Origin: Adenanthera pavonina
Taxonomy: Eukaryota > Streptophyta > Magnoliopsida > Fabales > Fabaceae
Assembly (NCBI GenBank): GCA_026686845.1
Contig: JAIVEN010000006.1
Span: 32,906,501 to 32,970,500, forward strand
Reading direction: 5' to 3'
DNA: 64,000 nucleotides
Shown here in pieces: positions 48,346-59,373 of the stretch (positions are counted from its first letter, which is position 1; each line of letters begins with the position of its first letter). A model generated the notes under the pieces. That model saw nothing but the letters and a program-made list of their open reading frames with translations. It was not told where the DNA came from and ran no database searches. The position numbers were made by a program, and so were the translations under genes.

Positions 48346-48570
48346 ATCTACAGTATTAAATTTTAAATCAAATAATATAATTTTTTATTAACTTTGCATG
48401 ATTAGTAAAAGGTAGAAGAAATTAATGTAATATTAAAAAAAATTATTGAGATGCTGGATGATATAATAAATTGTAATTAATGTATACAAATTTTGATAAC
48501 ATTATTCTTGTAATAATTTTTTTATAAATTTTATAGTTCATGGGATAATGATTTTGTTTCTATTAGTATG
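48346..48570. repeat. copy A of a duplicated non-coding segment (partner 62720-63190)
   Basis: Shared blocks in the same order are ATATAATTTTTTATTAACTT, TGCATGATTAGTAAAAGGTA with GAAGAAATTAATGTAAT, GAGATGCTGGATGA, ACATTATTCTTGTAATA, and TTTTATAGTTCATGGGATAA. The partner has the same blocks with a MITE-like insertion between the last two. Confidence 0.65.
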
Positions 48571-49794
48571 ATATATCAGCTGAAATAATTCATTAACGCA
48601 CCTCTGATGAGGGCATTGGCTAATATATTCTAGCTAGGAGTAGGAGGCTCTGGTGACGTTACAGCTGATCCTGATGCTCAGGGAGGAATGGCAATGGCAT
48701 CTTCGGTAAAATATATCCCATTCTTTTTATAATTATTTCAAATGAATTATATTATAGGTTGGAATTCTTTAACAAGTAAGTGTTAATTATTAACTATATC
48801 GTCAAAACAAATAAATAACCCTTGATGATGATTATTATTATTATTAGTGTTAAATTTTTAATAGATTATGACACATAATGAACGACAACAATATATATAG
48901 ATCGTTATATATAGATTAACTAGTCGTAAACTGCCCTCAACTAGCCCCCGGGGGTCTACATATATCTTGTGCATGAATAGCTTGGTTATTTGACATTTCA
49001 ATTGAAGTAAGCTGCAAGGTGGATCTGACCTCTGCTTTTGCTGCCATTGGATCCATCTCTTTCCCTAGATGTTTCAATAGATTCCTAGCTTCCTAAATAA
49101 CATTGGCTATAACAATTAATCACCAGCCTTCTCTTTTCTGCTAACTCTGAATATATCTCCTCTATCAAACTTGTTGAGCCAGCTCAAAAAGAAGGCACAG
49201 AAATCTTGTTGGACTCCTATGTTTGCCCTTGATGGGCCATTGTTCATGGAAGCCCACTAGGGATTTTCAATGTGACCATTTAATTGTTAAATGGATTGGT
49301 CAGCAAGTTTTGAATTTAAAAGACAAGTAAAAGAACCTTTTAAAGGTGGTTAGTGGGGAATGCTGGTTTAAAATACATATTCTCTCACCTGAGACATGGT
49401 GTGTGTGCAATCAGAAAATATTGCCTTGTGCTCTTGAGACTGTGTGAGCGATCTTTCCTTCTATGAGAAAGAGACGGTGCACCTGCTGTGAGCATACAGC
49501 TAGGTTCCATAACTCGGTGATCTAGCCACTACTGTTTGGGTTTCTGATTGTCTAGCCAGCATCTGGTTTAACGCAAGGAGAACAGAAAGGTATGCTCCTC
49601 TCACTCTATATACGACAAATCTCGTTCCTTAATCTCTGAAACTCTGATACAAACCTTATATTGCTCTTGCTATAGCTTCCATCATGACTGCCATCCCAAA
49701 TCAATTTATCATCCTCTTCAAAAATTGAGAAAAAAGGATGATTTTAGGGTCTCCTTGTAAGCTGTCCCAAATGCCAAGAAACTTGAAGAATCTT
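48571..49794. other. intergenic DNA with exon-like and LTR-like patches
   Basis: At 48640-48712 an open piece (GVGGSGDVTADPDAQGGMAM) ends before GGTAAAAT and may be an exon remnant. From 49190 to 49680 the composition is moderate and resembles leader or LTR sequence (ACTCGGTGATCTAGCCACTA), but no second copy or domain was found. An ATT run lies near 48830-48847. Confidence 0.35.
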
Positions 49795-50046
49795 CTACAC
49801 CATTTGCCCGTGTGATCTCTTAAAAGACCACCCACAGCCAGCATTCAAATTTTCAATAGAGATGGAACCATCGCAGTTGAGTTTGAACCATCCAGGCGCT
49901 GGGGGAGACCAGTGTTGGGAAGTTCTGCGAAGATCCCACCTGCCTCTAACGGGAAAGCCAGTGGATTCGCCTACAAAATAATTCACCCTACTTGAGAGGA
50001 ATGAAATAGGGTCACTAGGCTTAGAAAATTGATGATGTAGAAGCAA
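49795..50046 (-). pseudogene. RNase H-like (RVT_3) fragment, LINE-derived
   Basis: The minus frame reads HWSPPAPGWFKLNCDGSISI and then NAGCGWSFKRSHGQMV. This is the start of the RNase H-like domain of plant LINE-type proteins (W.PP..GW.KLN.DGS, then AG.G...RD..G). The first catalytic aspartate (CDGS) is kept. It ends at a stop soon after, lacks the reverse transcriptase, and is a dead fragment. Confidence 0.75.
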
Positions 50047-50255
50047 AGAAGAACAGATTCCCCACGTAGTTAAATTTTTAATTGTTTTTTTCTTAAAACA
50101 TCTATAATTTTGTTTGTCAAAATTTTAAAATAAATTACGTACGGCCGCCACTCCACAGTCCACATGCATCTAAATCCACTTTTTGATTGGCCCAAATATT
50201 ATATTTATAACATTGACAGTCAAATTAGATTACGACAAAATAGGTGCTTCTAGAA

Positions 50256-51762
50256 TACCATGTCATTTGTACTCTATCCAATAAAATCATGCCAATTTAG
50301 ATTCATTTAATCCACCATGTCATCCCCTATTTTCATATTGATTTTATTTAAGTAATGATAACTTATTTTTAATTTTGTTTAAAAAGTGCCTCTTCCTCTT
50401 CTCTCTCTTTGTCCTTCCTAGTTCCCACTCTACAATATCTATTTACCAAGATTCTTTTTCTTTCTCTCATCCTTCCTCCACTGATTAAAAAAAAATCATT
50501 TAAGTTTATTTTCTCTTTAGAAATCAAATCAGGGCAAGATTCAATGCCACCATATATATATATATATATTTAAATATATAATTTTAAGAACCCAAACTAA
50601 ATAGGATACAGAGACGTGAACGGAAATTTGAAGAAGGAAGTTGGAGATGTAAGTGCCTGTTTGGTTCCCATTTTATAAAATGAAACTGTATTTTCTAACA
50701 ATCATTTTCTCCTTTTTCATCCAAACAGTTTTTCAGTAAACTTCTCTAATTTTATCCAAACTTCATTTTTGTAAATTATGATTATTTTAAAAGTACTTTT
50801 ACAAAAAGACAAACCAAACGGGCACTTAAATGAAACTAGAAACTTGGTATAGGCGATGCGAACGGAAATCAAAGGAACCAAAGCTGAGAAGCATCGAAGG
50901 TTGAAGACAAAGGTTGAAGATGCAACTTGAGCACTGAATATTGAAAGAATTCAAGGGGAATTATTTTTTTAGAGATAAGAAATATTATTAAAAAAAATTA
51001 GAATATATAAAAATCATATTTTTAATATATTTTTATGTAAAATATTATATATTGACAATTTAAAAAAATTATAATAGATCTTTAAATTTTATACTTCATT
51101 TAATATGATAAATGTGTAGTATATATATATATATATTTGTGTATTTACATATTATGCAAACATTAAATTACTAGAAGGGGCCAAACCACAAATATATGTA
51201 TATCTAGAAATAACTATATAAAAAAAAACTAAATAACACATATTAAATAGGAGAGGGATGAGGGGGGCTGGGTGTCCACCCCTGAACCGGTGGCATCTTG
51301 GAGGAGATGGTCATGGAGGTTGGAGAAGGGGTTGTCATTGATTTCACAGAGATAGAAGGAAGAGGATGAAAATGGGTAGAAGGATATTTTGGAATTTGCT
51401 TGTCAGAAGTCGTGATTCATCCCAGTGCTTGAATGAAGATCAAGCTTCCTCTCAGTGATTTCAAAGAGTGTTATTCTTTTAGCTTTTTCTTAAGGAAAAA
51501 AATGTATAAATTAAATGTCAAGGATGAGAGAAAGAGAGAGAATATGAAAAGTGACTATCTAGGAACTTGAGAGAGAGAGAACGAGAGAGGAGAGAAGAGG
51601 AAGAGATTTTTTTTTTAATAAATTATCATTAATAAGAAAATAAAATTGAAATACTTTAAAATGATAAAACCAAGATATATAGAAAGAGAGGAGGACATGT
51701 TGGGTTAAATAATGAATCTGAATTGATATAATTTTATTGGGTAGAATATAAATGATGTGGTA
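50256..51762. mobile_element. long-terminal-inverted-repeat element (Mutator-like or fold-back)
   Basis: The left arm TACCATGTCATTTGTACTCT, ATCCAATAAAATCATGCC and TTAGATTCATTTAATCCACC pairs with the reverse complement of the right arm (TACCACATCATTTATATTCT, ACCCAATAAAATTATATC, TCAGATTCATTATTTAACCC). The arms run about 150-200 bp to CTCTTCCTCTTCTCTC on both sides. No 9-bp duplication could be found at these borders. There is no transposase. The inside (51240-51440) has a GC-richer patch and a nested MITE. Confidence 0.7.
50652..50826. mobile_element. 175-bp MITE with AGTGCCYGTTTGGTT ends
   Basis: The left end AGTGCCTGTTTGGTTCCCAT and the right end reverse complement AGTGCCCGTTTGGTTTGTCT are near-perfect inverted repeats. 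TA flanks both sides (50650-50651 and 50827-50828). It is nested in the long-inverted-repeat element. Related copies lie at 56169-56328 and perhaps 1119-1497. Confidence 0.85.
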
Positions 51763-52271
51763 CTATGAGAGTACCCAAGAATTTCTTGTAAATTACACAA
51801 TTGCAAAAGTATCATAGAAAAGTCTCCAATAGTTCACATGTTCATACTTTGGATTAATTATTGGTGAAATTGCCAAATGAGGGAGAACACTTAACCCAAA
51901 AAAAAAGAATTAATCCATGTTATTTTTGCTATATTAATTATTAATTATTTTTAACTTTTAATTTTTTATTTAAAGAAATGAAAATCATTTCTCATCCATT
52001 TCATTCAGATGTATATTTCTTTTTAATTTCAATATCTAATAATTATATTAATAAGTTGATATTTCTCAAAGTGTATTTATCTTAAGTGCGAAGAGTAATA
52101 TGTATAAAATGGTGAGTTTTACTCTTGGCAAACGTCATGTTTGAAGTAGAGCTATCATTATGCGTCTAGCTGTCTTTTGACTCTAATTAATTTAAAACCT
52201 TCAAGGTCACCTTACTTTAAAATACATACATGTTCGTTGATTGACTCTGCTGTAAAGTCTACTATTGGGAA
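51763..52271. other. AT-rich intergenic DNA
   Basis: No gene or clear repeat seen. Confidence 0.4.
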
Positions 52272-52535
52272 CTTTATTCACTTTAAAATATAAGTTATAT
52301 TTTAAAATTTTTATACTATTACGGAAAAAAGTTAAAAGCTGATCATTAACACATTATAATAAATTTGTCAAAAAAATGGCAATTCTTTTTATTATTACCC
52401 CTATTGAGTGTATTAAATTTATTTTTAACTTTTTAATTGAAGTTAGGGTAAAATAAGAAAAAAAATCAATACATAATATATTATTTAAATATAACTTATA
52501 TTTTGGATTGAATGAAATATATTATTTTGATCATT
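52272..52535. mobile_element. Stowaway-like MITE, decayed
   Basis: CTTTATTCACTTTAAAATAT then AAGTTATATT on the left pairs with the reverse complement of the right side, ATTTCATTCAATCCAAAATA then TAAGTTATATT. Borders are approximate. Confidence 0.45.
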
Positions 52536-53206
52536 AACTAGATTTGTTTCTTTAAAGTAAAATAAGGTCATGTTTCGTATATGAGAAAGAAAGAAAAAAG
52601 AAGACGGAGGCAATTGTTCCTGTGTTTGGTTTGATGGAAAAGGAGAATACAACCATTCCGTCGAAATAATTAGGTGCCAATGGATTCCATCATAAATGAC
52701 ATCGAGTTATAGTTTTACTGTTCACTCTGGAATAGCAGGCAAGAAGTTGAAATTGCTCTCCTTCCATTGTTAAATTTGGAACAAAATATCGGACAGAAAA
52801 TTGTTTCTCCCCTCTCCCCCCTCCAAGAAGTTGAAATTACTCTCCTCCCCTTGTTAAATTTGGAAAAAAAAAATCAGATGAAAAATTTTCCTTCCCTCCA
52901 AATCCCTCCATCCAGACATATCAATGAATTCTATAAATAACTCCAATTAACGTGGCACCAACTTAGTCCTTCGTTAAAAGTGTGTTATTTTATTTTATTT
53001 TATTTTTGTTAGTAACAAAGATCAAAACAAATGAGTCATAAAGTGTGTTATTCTAAAATCCGAAGAATTGAGTATGTCTTTAAATGAAACTTATGAATCA
53101 TAAGTACGTGTCTATCTTTCAACTAAGTGTTGATAGATATACCAACAAACATAAGAGAAAAGAAAAGTTTAATTAATGAAACAAATACATCTCAGCAGTA
53201 TATCCT
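52536..53206. other. intergenic DNA with a short tandem duplication
   Basis: At about 52742-52905 an ~85-bp unit beginning AAGAAGTTGAAATT.CTCTCC and containing TTGTTAAATTTGGAA is present twice. No gene. The part next to 53206 is the likely 3' untranslated region of the membrane-protein gene. Confidence 0.5.
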
Positions 53207-53650
53207 TCAATAAACATTGAACAAGGGGAAGAGTGGCAACGACATTCTTCGCCGTCGTCCTCGTAGTAATTTTATGAGCAAGAGAAGCCATACACAGAGT
53301 AGCATTAGGAAGCAGATAATGGGCGAAATGATGGGAGAGAGCAACATGGCGACGTAGAGTGATCCAAACAGTACCATAGCAATCCCGAACTGAGAAGCAT
53401 AAGCAGGAAAGAGGAGCTTACCTGCAAAGGCCAAGTAATAGGCAATTAACATTGCAAGAGAAGCCTTAGATATGGAAGGGCGAAGCTGATAGAGGGAAGG
53501 GTTCATGCCAGAGGCTAATAATTGAAGGAAACTGAGGAAAGTTGGAATCATGGAAGCAAACAATGTTGTGTGGGAGGAAGAAGAATTATGAACAATGTTA
53601 AATACAATCACAGTATTGAAGAGAAATTGAGGACGTGGGAGGCTAGCCAT
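53207..53650 (-). CDS. unrecognised small membrane protein, single exon, 147 residues
   Basis: An uninterrupted minus-strand frame starts at an ATG in a strong plant context (AGAAATGGCTAGC). About four hydrophobic segments lie near residues 29-48, 64-82, 87-106 and 109-129. They are followed by a basic cluster (LLRGRRRR, 129-135), which by the positive-inside rule would face the cytosol. The N-terminus is MASLPRPQFLFNTVIVFNIV, with no clear cleavable signal. A TATAAATA box lies about 75 bases upstream. Composition is richer in G and C than the flanks, and the frame has no repeats. I recognise no family. A TATA box at proper distance, a good start and protein-like composition support a real gene. 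A TE-derived frame is less likely because no element borders surround it. Confidence 0.65.
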   Translation of the reverse strand: MASLPRPQFLFNTVIVFNIVHNSSSSHTTLFASMIPTFLSFLQLLASGMNPSLYQLRPSISKASLAMLIAYYLAFAGKLLFPAYASQFGIAMVLFGSLYVAMLLSPIISPIICFLMLLCVWLLLLIKLLRGRRRRMSLPLFPLFNVY

Positions 53651-53725
53651 TTCTGGGGGTTCTGGGCATGTAAGAAGAGAAGAGATGAGTGCAGGATAGA
53701 GAGTAAGGTGTGCCTTAGTTTGATT

Positions 53726-53733
53726 TATTTATA
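53726..53733 (-). promoter_or_regulatory. TATA box of the membrane-protein gene
   Basis: TATAAATA on the minus strand, 76 bases before the ATG, leaving room for a leader of about 45 bases with CT-rich sequence (CATCTCTTCTCTTCTTAC). Confidence 0.65.
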
Positions 53734-54140
53734 ATTTGATTTTTCGTTTCACTGTACTGTTTATTTTAATACTAGATCTGGATGATCCGATTTAATCCAC
53801 GACGTCCACATCATTTTAAGTTTCTTTCCCCCTAAAGTCTTTGATCTAAAATTTTGCTATCCAGAGCCTTGATTCGGAGAATGACATAGACATAGACATA
53901 AATTGTAATTGTTTTTATTCAACATTCATAATGAGGGGTATTTAAGAAAAACTTCATTTAATGACCTAGATAAATTATGAAAACTCTTCTCTCAGTCACT
54001 TATACTTGAGACTGAAAGGAGTATTTCATTATGATCATAAAAAAGATTTGTGTATTTTGAGGGAAAATTAAACTTTTAATTGTGTTTTACAAAATAAATG
54101 AATGCTATGAAGAGCATGATAACACTGTAAGTAATTAACA
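53734..54140. other. promoter-side flank of the membrane-protein gene
   Basis: AT-rich; nothing recognised beyond the likely upstream promoter. Confidence 0.4.
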
Positions 54141-54428
54141 CTCCCTCTGATCTTAAATATAAAATTTTTTTCTAAAAATAATATTTAATCTTAAATATAG
54201 GATATTTTATAGGATTGTCTCATACAATAATTATTTTTTCTATTCATGCCCATGCTCTATAATTAATGGGTGAGAAATAAATATTATAGAAAATATGATA
54301 AATAATGTAATTAATAACAATAAGTGGTTGAAAAAACTGAAATTTTTTTATAAATTTAATGACTTAACTCATTTTTTTATGATGTGTGAAATGGTTGAAA
54401 ATATCATATATTTAAAAAATTGAGGAGT
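54141..54428. mobile_element. Stowaway-like MITE, decayed
   Basis: The left end CTCCCTCTGATCTTAAATAT pairs with the reverse complement of the right side, AACTCCTCAATTTTTTAAAT. Flanks are CA on the left and TA on the right. Borders are approximate. Confidence 0.45.
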
Positions 54429-55076
54429 TTTAGGACTAAATAATTGTGAAAATTGGAAGGATAGGTCGGTTCTACGTTGTTGAAAGAAAACGTCGGTTCA
54501 TGTGAACTGATCATAGTTATGTTGGAATTGAAGAAAAAGTCGGTTCTACCGGAAAAAAAAAATAGATGTGAAGGACTTATTATTATTACTAAAAAATAAA
54601 AATAAAAACAAATAAAGGAAGCAATATCATTTATTGAAGCTCAAACGCACGTTACATCATGCAATATTATAATGCATTTTGCATGTTCGTCCCCTTCTGA
54701 GTATCCTATTTCCTTATCACCTATTATTGAAGCGCATGCTTTCCAATGGATTGATTCATATTATTGGGCGTAATTTTTTTTAACATCGTTTTTCAATATT
54801 AAAATTTAGTCTGTATTATTAGCTATATCAAACAAATAGAAATAACCCGTCATTATTAAGTTTAGTGTTAATTCTTTAACCCAATATTACGCAACGGATC
54901 GGAATGAGTGACAACAGTGCATTATCTTAACAAAAAATACAAGTGCACACCATATCTATTCTTAAATTAAGAAATTTATATTTTAAATTTTATGACACCA
55001 AAGGGTGATCAAAACTCCATTTAAATTACCACCCCCCCCCCAAAAATCAACAAAAAAATAAAATAAAATAAAAAAG
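54429..55076. other. AT-rich intergenic DNA
   Basis: No gene. It contains a run of ten C at 55030-55039. Part of 54800-54920 loosely resembles 48790-48900. Confidence 0.35.
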
Positions 55077-55513
55077 GATTGGAGAAAATGACAATGAAGG
55101 ACCGTGTAAGAAGACAATTCCATTTAAAGACCACAAAATTTTAAAATTTCTATTAAAACCAACGTCCTTGGAGGGAAAATAAATATTTTTTACCGGACAA
55201 AAATTTCCAACCCAACCATTCTGTTTTAAATAGTAAATCTCTCAGTTTAAATTAGTCAAAATATTTTCAACCCAACCAAATTTCATTTTCAGTAATAAAC
55301 CAATCATTTTTTAGTAGTTAAAATATTTCCAACCAAACCTTTCAAATTATAGTAATAAACATATCAGTTTTCAATAGTCTAATTTTGAAGAATTTTTGTT
55401 GAGTGAGAAATATTTTTTCCCTTCAAGGATCTTGGTCATTTTAGTGAATTTTAAAATTTCGTAGTTCTTAACTGTAATATTTCTTCTTACATGATCCTTA
55501 ATATTTATTTTCC
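55077..55513. mobile_element. fold-back element with ~100-bp arms and inner 62-bp tandem repeats
   Basis: The left arm GAAGGACCGTGTAAGAAGAC, AAAATTTTAAAATTTCTA and CGTCCTTGGAGGGAAAA pairs with the reverse complement of the right arm (TAAGGATCATGTAAGAAGAA, GAAATTTTAAAATTCACT, GATCCTTGAAGGGAAAA). Between the arms (about 55200-55382) are three units of ~62 bp starting AAATATTTYCAACC. There is no coding content and no clear duplication. Confidence 0.7.
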
Positions 55514-56168
55514 CAAAAAAAAATTATAGTCTACAATATGTTTGTAGTTCATAGTTGAAGCATTTTTGGTCTAAAAATAACAATTAAAGCTATTTGCCAA
55601 TAAATACGTGGGATCAAAATCCTTGAGTTAAAGGATCTGAGATTAAATTTTAATATAGAAATTTTCATAAAAAAACTAAAGAACAAAAGAATTTTGTTTA
55701 TGAAAATGAAATGAAATGAAATAAGGGCGATTATGATTAATAGAATAAAGAATTCAATGAAACGAGACTTTATGGAATGAGTTAATTTGCAGCAGACTTT
55801 ACAGAGATTCATGTGTTTCGCACTGTACATGCTGGGGTTCTATTAGAATATTCCAACAGTGCCCAGAGATATATTCCTCTTCTTTTTAATATAAGATCTT
55901 TTAATCAAATCACATTGATTAAGAATGTGAGTTAAAATATATTAACTACATTGTTTTTTAAAAAAATAACAACATTTTTCAAAACTAAACTTATTAATTT
56001 TTTCTCTTTCTCACCATCATCTCATTGAATAAGGTATTTTTTTATAATTCATAATAAATATTATCTTGTATTTTATAAAAAGTATTGTATTTAAAATCAA
56101 GGCGAAAGTTCCTATATTTAATAAACCAATTTAATCCTATAGGAAACCAATTTAAAGAAATACTCATT
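55514..56168. other. AT-rich intergenic DNA
   Basis: An open minus frame at 55549-55830 is low-complexity and not credible. Nothing else recognised. Confidence 0.4.
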
Positions 56169-56328
56169 AGTACCCGTTTAGTTTATCTTTTTGTAACATG
56201 TCGTTTAAAATAACCATAATTTACAAAAATGAAGTTTGGATAAATATAGAGAAGTTTACCATAAATTTATTTGAATAACTTTAGAAAAAATGATGGTTAG
56301 AAACTATGGTTTGATTTAAACAGACCCT
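56169..56328. mobile_element. MITE of the AGTGCCYGTTTGGTT family, inverted relative to 50652-50826
   Basis: It starts AGTACCCGTTTAGTTTATCT and contains AATAACCATAATTTACAAAA and ATGAAGTTTGGATAAATATA, shared with the other copy. The right end reverse complement starts AAGGGTCTGTTTAAATC. TA-type flanks are decayed. Confidence 0.65.
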
Positions 56329-57194
56329 TAATAGTGTTGTGATATTTTTATATGCACTTATTTTGAGCTCCGTATTTTGTGTTTATACTTCTGAAAGCAT
56401 TGCACAGGTCAAAAATTTAGTTACGTAGATATAAATCTTTAAATTTAGTCGTCTATCATAGTTATTCATATCATTAAAAATACAAATCTTTATAAAAGAG
56501 AATAGAAGAAGAGTACATGGAGAGGGAATCGAATTGATATATATATATATCTTTAAAAGCAATCAAACTACTACACTAAAACTGCTTTAAAAACTAAATT
56601 AAAGAAAATAAAATCCTATTTCTTTTTTTTTTGTGGCCAACGAAAAAAATAAAAGTTACTTCTAAGTACATGATATTAAAACTTTTTTTGTTTTGGGCAG
56701 CGAGGTCCTTGTGGTTTCGGATCAAACCCCCACAGCCTGTTAGATATATGGTTTTGATCCTGATGGATTCTCGCTCTAAATTTTAAAACTATTTTATAAC
56801 CAAACAAACACTAAAAATATACTTTCACCATTCCATGCATGTGGGTTTCCATTTTTAATTCATGAAAAAATTGTGTCGAGTGAAAGCGCATACATTTCAA
56901 TATTACAATCAGAAGATATGCGTTTCACGTCATGCAAAGCACAGAGGAAACTTCCTAGTGCTTCTAGGAACATTTCTTATTCCAAATTAAGAAATAATAA
57001 TAATAATAATGATAATAATGATAATAATAATAATAATAATAATAATAATATCTATCATCATCATCATTATTATATTAAAGGACCATCTTAGGAGAGAAAA
57101 TTTTCTTAAAAAGATTTTGAAATTTAGGAATCTCCATAACGGACATAAATCCTTGGTAAAAGAAAAAAAATTTTGAGTGCACAAAAATATCTTT
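56329..57194. other. intergenic DNA with an AAT/ATC microsatellite
   Basis: AAT/GAT repeats fill 56992-57050, then ATC repeats to about 57072. The open frames across this run on both strands (poly-Asn or poly-Ile) are artefacts. No gene seen. Confidence 0.5.
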
Positions 57195-57803
57195 AGAATA
57201 TGGAATGTTGAAAACTATCGTGACTAGTTGGAAATCTTTCAAATTTCACTTAGAAATTTTGGTTAACCCAATTGAAAATCTTTTTTCAATAGTGCTTTGT
57301 TCTGTATTACTAAAATATGGAATGCTAAAAGTTGTTTTGATCCTTTGAAAATTTTTTATACGTTACTTGGAAATTTTGGTCATCTCAACTAGAATTTTTT
57401 TTTCAAAATTACTTTTTTCTATACTAAAATATGGAATGCTGAAAACAATTATGATAATCACTTGAAGTGAAAAAATTTTCATATTTCGAAGTGGGTAACA
57501 AAAAATTTTCAACGTTTGAAAAATTTTCAACTACTAAAAATTGTTTTAAGCACTATTGTGTAGAAAAAAGGTAGAGTTTTGAAAAAAAATTATTTCCAAG
57601 CAGGTAACTAAAATATCCAAGCGACATTTGAAAGATTTTCAACTTACCAAAAATGTTTTCAACACTCCATATTTTAGTGTAAAAAATCACTTTTTAAAAG
57701 ATAATTTTTAAGTCGGGTAACCAAAATTTCTAAGTGATATTAAAAAATAAAATTCTAACCAAAATTTCAATTGATAACAACAGTTTTCAACACTTCATAT
57801 TTC
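57195..57803. repeat. opposed-orientation array of ~115-120-bp units
   Basis: Three direct units start (CT)AAAATATGGAATGYTGAAAA near 57195, 57311 and 57424. After a turn near 57464 (CACTTGAAGTG), three units follow in inverse orientation, marked by GTTTTCAACACTCCATATTT near 57658 and 57783 and a diverged one near 57540. Units share CTTRGAAATTTTGGTTA and GAAAATCTTTCAAAT. The whole is an imperfect palindrome that could fold on itself. No transposon ends or duplication were seen. Confidence 0.75.
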
Positions 57804-58374
57804 AAACATATTTCAATTGATCTTTCTTACTTGAAGATTTTCAAATTTTGAGTCCTTTATAACTTTTTTTTTGTGAGCTTTTTCTTTTTCAAATCATCCG
57901 ATATTTTGGATCTACTCCATTTCAATTGAAAAATTTATCAAAGTTTAGACTAATTCGGGTCCAGCTTGCCAAGACCAAAAAAATGGAAAAAAAAATCCAT
58001 AATCAAATATTTAATATAACTGTATTTTCAAAATTTAAATTTAAAATATTTGATTATAGCTGGTATCACTACTACAGATTTTGCAAATAGGTACGCACAT
58101 ATTGGTATGCTTTTATAAAAAGCATACCAAAAAACACCTCTAGGTATGCTTACAACAAAAAGCATACCCAAACATTTATATTTTGGTATGCCTCCAATGA
58201 AAAGCATACCAAAATTTGTTTACTAAAAGGTAAATGGGTGCTCCTTGTTTAAAAGCATACCCACATAATGAGGATTTTTGACGCGCTATTTAGAAAAAGC
58301 ATACCAAAAGTTCGTTAGAAATCTACAGTGCTTCTAAATCGCTGGACATAACCCGACTCCCATAAAAAAATCTT

Positions 58375-58745
58375 CACTCACTTTTCTTCTAAACCAAAAC
58401 CTCTCCCGCCCTCTTCCCTCTATTTTGCATAAAAGTCGAAACTCCTCGTCGGTCTTCCTGTGCATCTCGGTCGGTTGCCTCTTTGGTTTGGGTCATTGGC
58501 TTCGTGGGTCATGTGTGGGTCACCGAATCTGTGGTGGTGGTGCCATTGGAAGAACCTTCATTGATGATGGTGGCTTGGAAGACGACGGTAGTGGCCCAGA
58601 TCTTGTAGATTGGAGTGTGAATCCTAGACCCTAACCCTCGCTACCTCTGCAGGCCGCGAATCTTCAGCCGGAGCTCGCTTCGGGTAGAGACTTATTCAAA
58701 GTGGTGGCTGACTCTTCTACTCAATCTTTCATCTTTGGTAAAGCT
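58375..58745 (+). other. GC-rich 5'-gene-like cargo of the CACTA element
   Basis: A CT-rich leader (ACCTCTCCCGCCCTCTTCCC) is followed by GC-rich open sequence (58425-58634, GRTFIDDGGLEDDGSGPDLV) and by a second open piece (LFKVVADSSTQSFIF) that ends at a donor TTTGGTAAAG near 58738. This looks like the promoter-proximal end of a gene. I do not recognise the protein. Confidence 0.4.
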
Positions 58746-59299
58746 TTCGTCTTGTTACCACTTCTGTAATCATTTGCCTTTGTCGAATATTTGATGACCC
58801 GTTGTCACCTTAGGGTTTTAATGTCAATTTTGGTGTTGAGTGAATCGGCAGTTTCCAATCGTTACCCTATCCTGACATATAATCATTAACATTGGTTTTG
58901 TGTCCATAAGATTGGTTCATGTTGGCAATTGCTGAAGGCTCTGATTTACATGCGGTAGTTCATAGCTCTTAAAATTCCTTTTCAGTGCATCGTCGCCTGC
59001 ACTATATTTGAATAAATTGTTCTTTTTTTTTCCTTAAATAAAAGACTAGGTGAGGGGAATCTATATTTGCTACAATATGTTTGTGTTTCTACTAGGAATT
59101 GGCAGGGGTCGAACAATCTGGTTGCCTACAATTTGCAGTAATCTATGTTTTTGATATGGTTAAAGTAAATGACAATCCTTTGTAATTTGTGACTTTTATG
59201 GAACTGCAATAGAAACTCAAACAATATCATAAACTCCATGTAGATTTGTTGTCCTGAACAATATGTGACGTGTTATATAAATTTAAGGATGTAGGTGCT

Positions 59300-59373
59300 C
59301 AAGTGAAGCTTCTGCGGCTGATATATGGAGTCTAGGTGTGTAATCATTGACATGGTCACAGGGAAGCATCCAT
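59300..59373 (+). pseudogene. protein kinase fragment (subdomain IX-like, MAPKKK-type) in the CACTA element
   Basis: The frame reads EASAADIWSLG, then, after a one-base deletion near 59338, VIIDMVTGKHP. The DIWSLGC.V.EM.TGK.P pattern is kinase subdomain IX as found in plant MAP kinase kinase kinases and relatives. Only about 24 codons are seen, with no start or catalytic loop, and the frameshift shows decay. The rest of the kinase was not found in the element. Confidence 0.6.

Noticed and set aside
56873..57184. Frames with poly-Asn or poly-Ile
   Set aside because: Produced by the AAT/ATC microsatellite.
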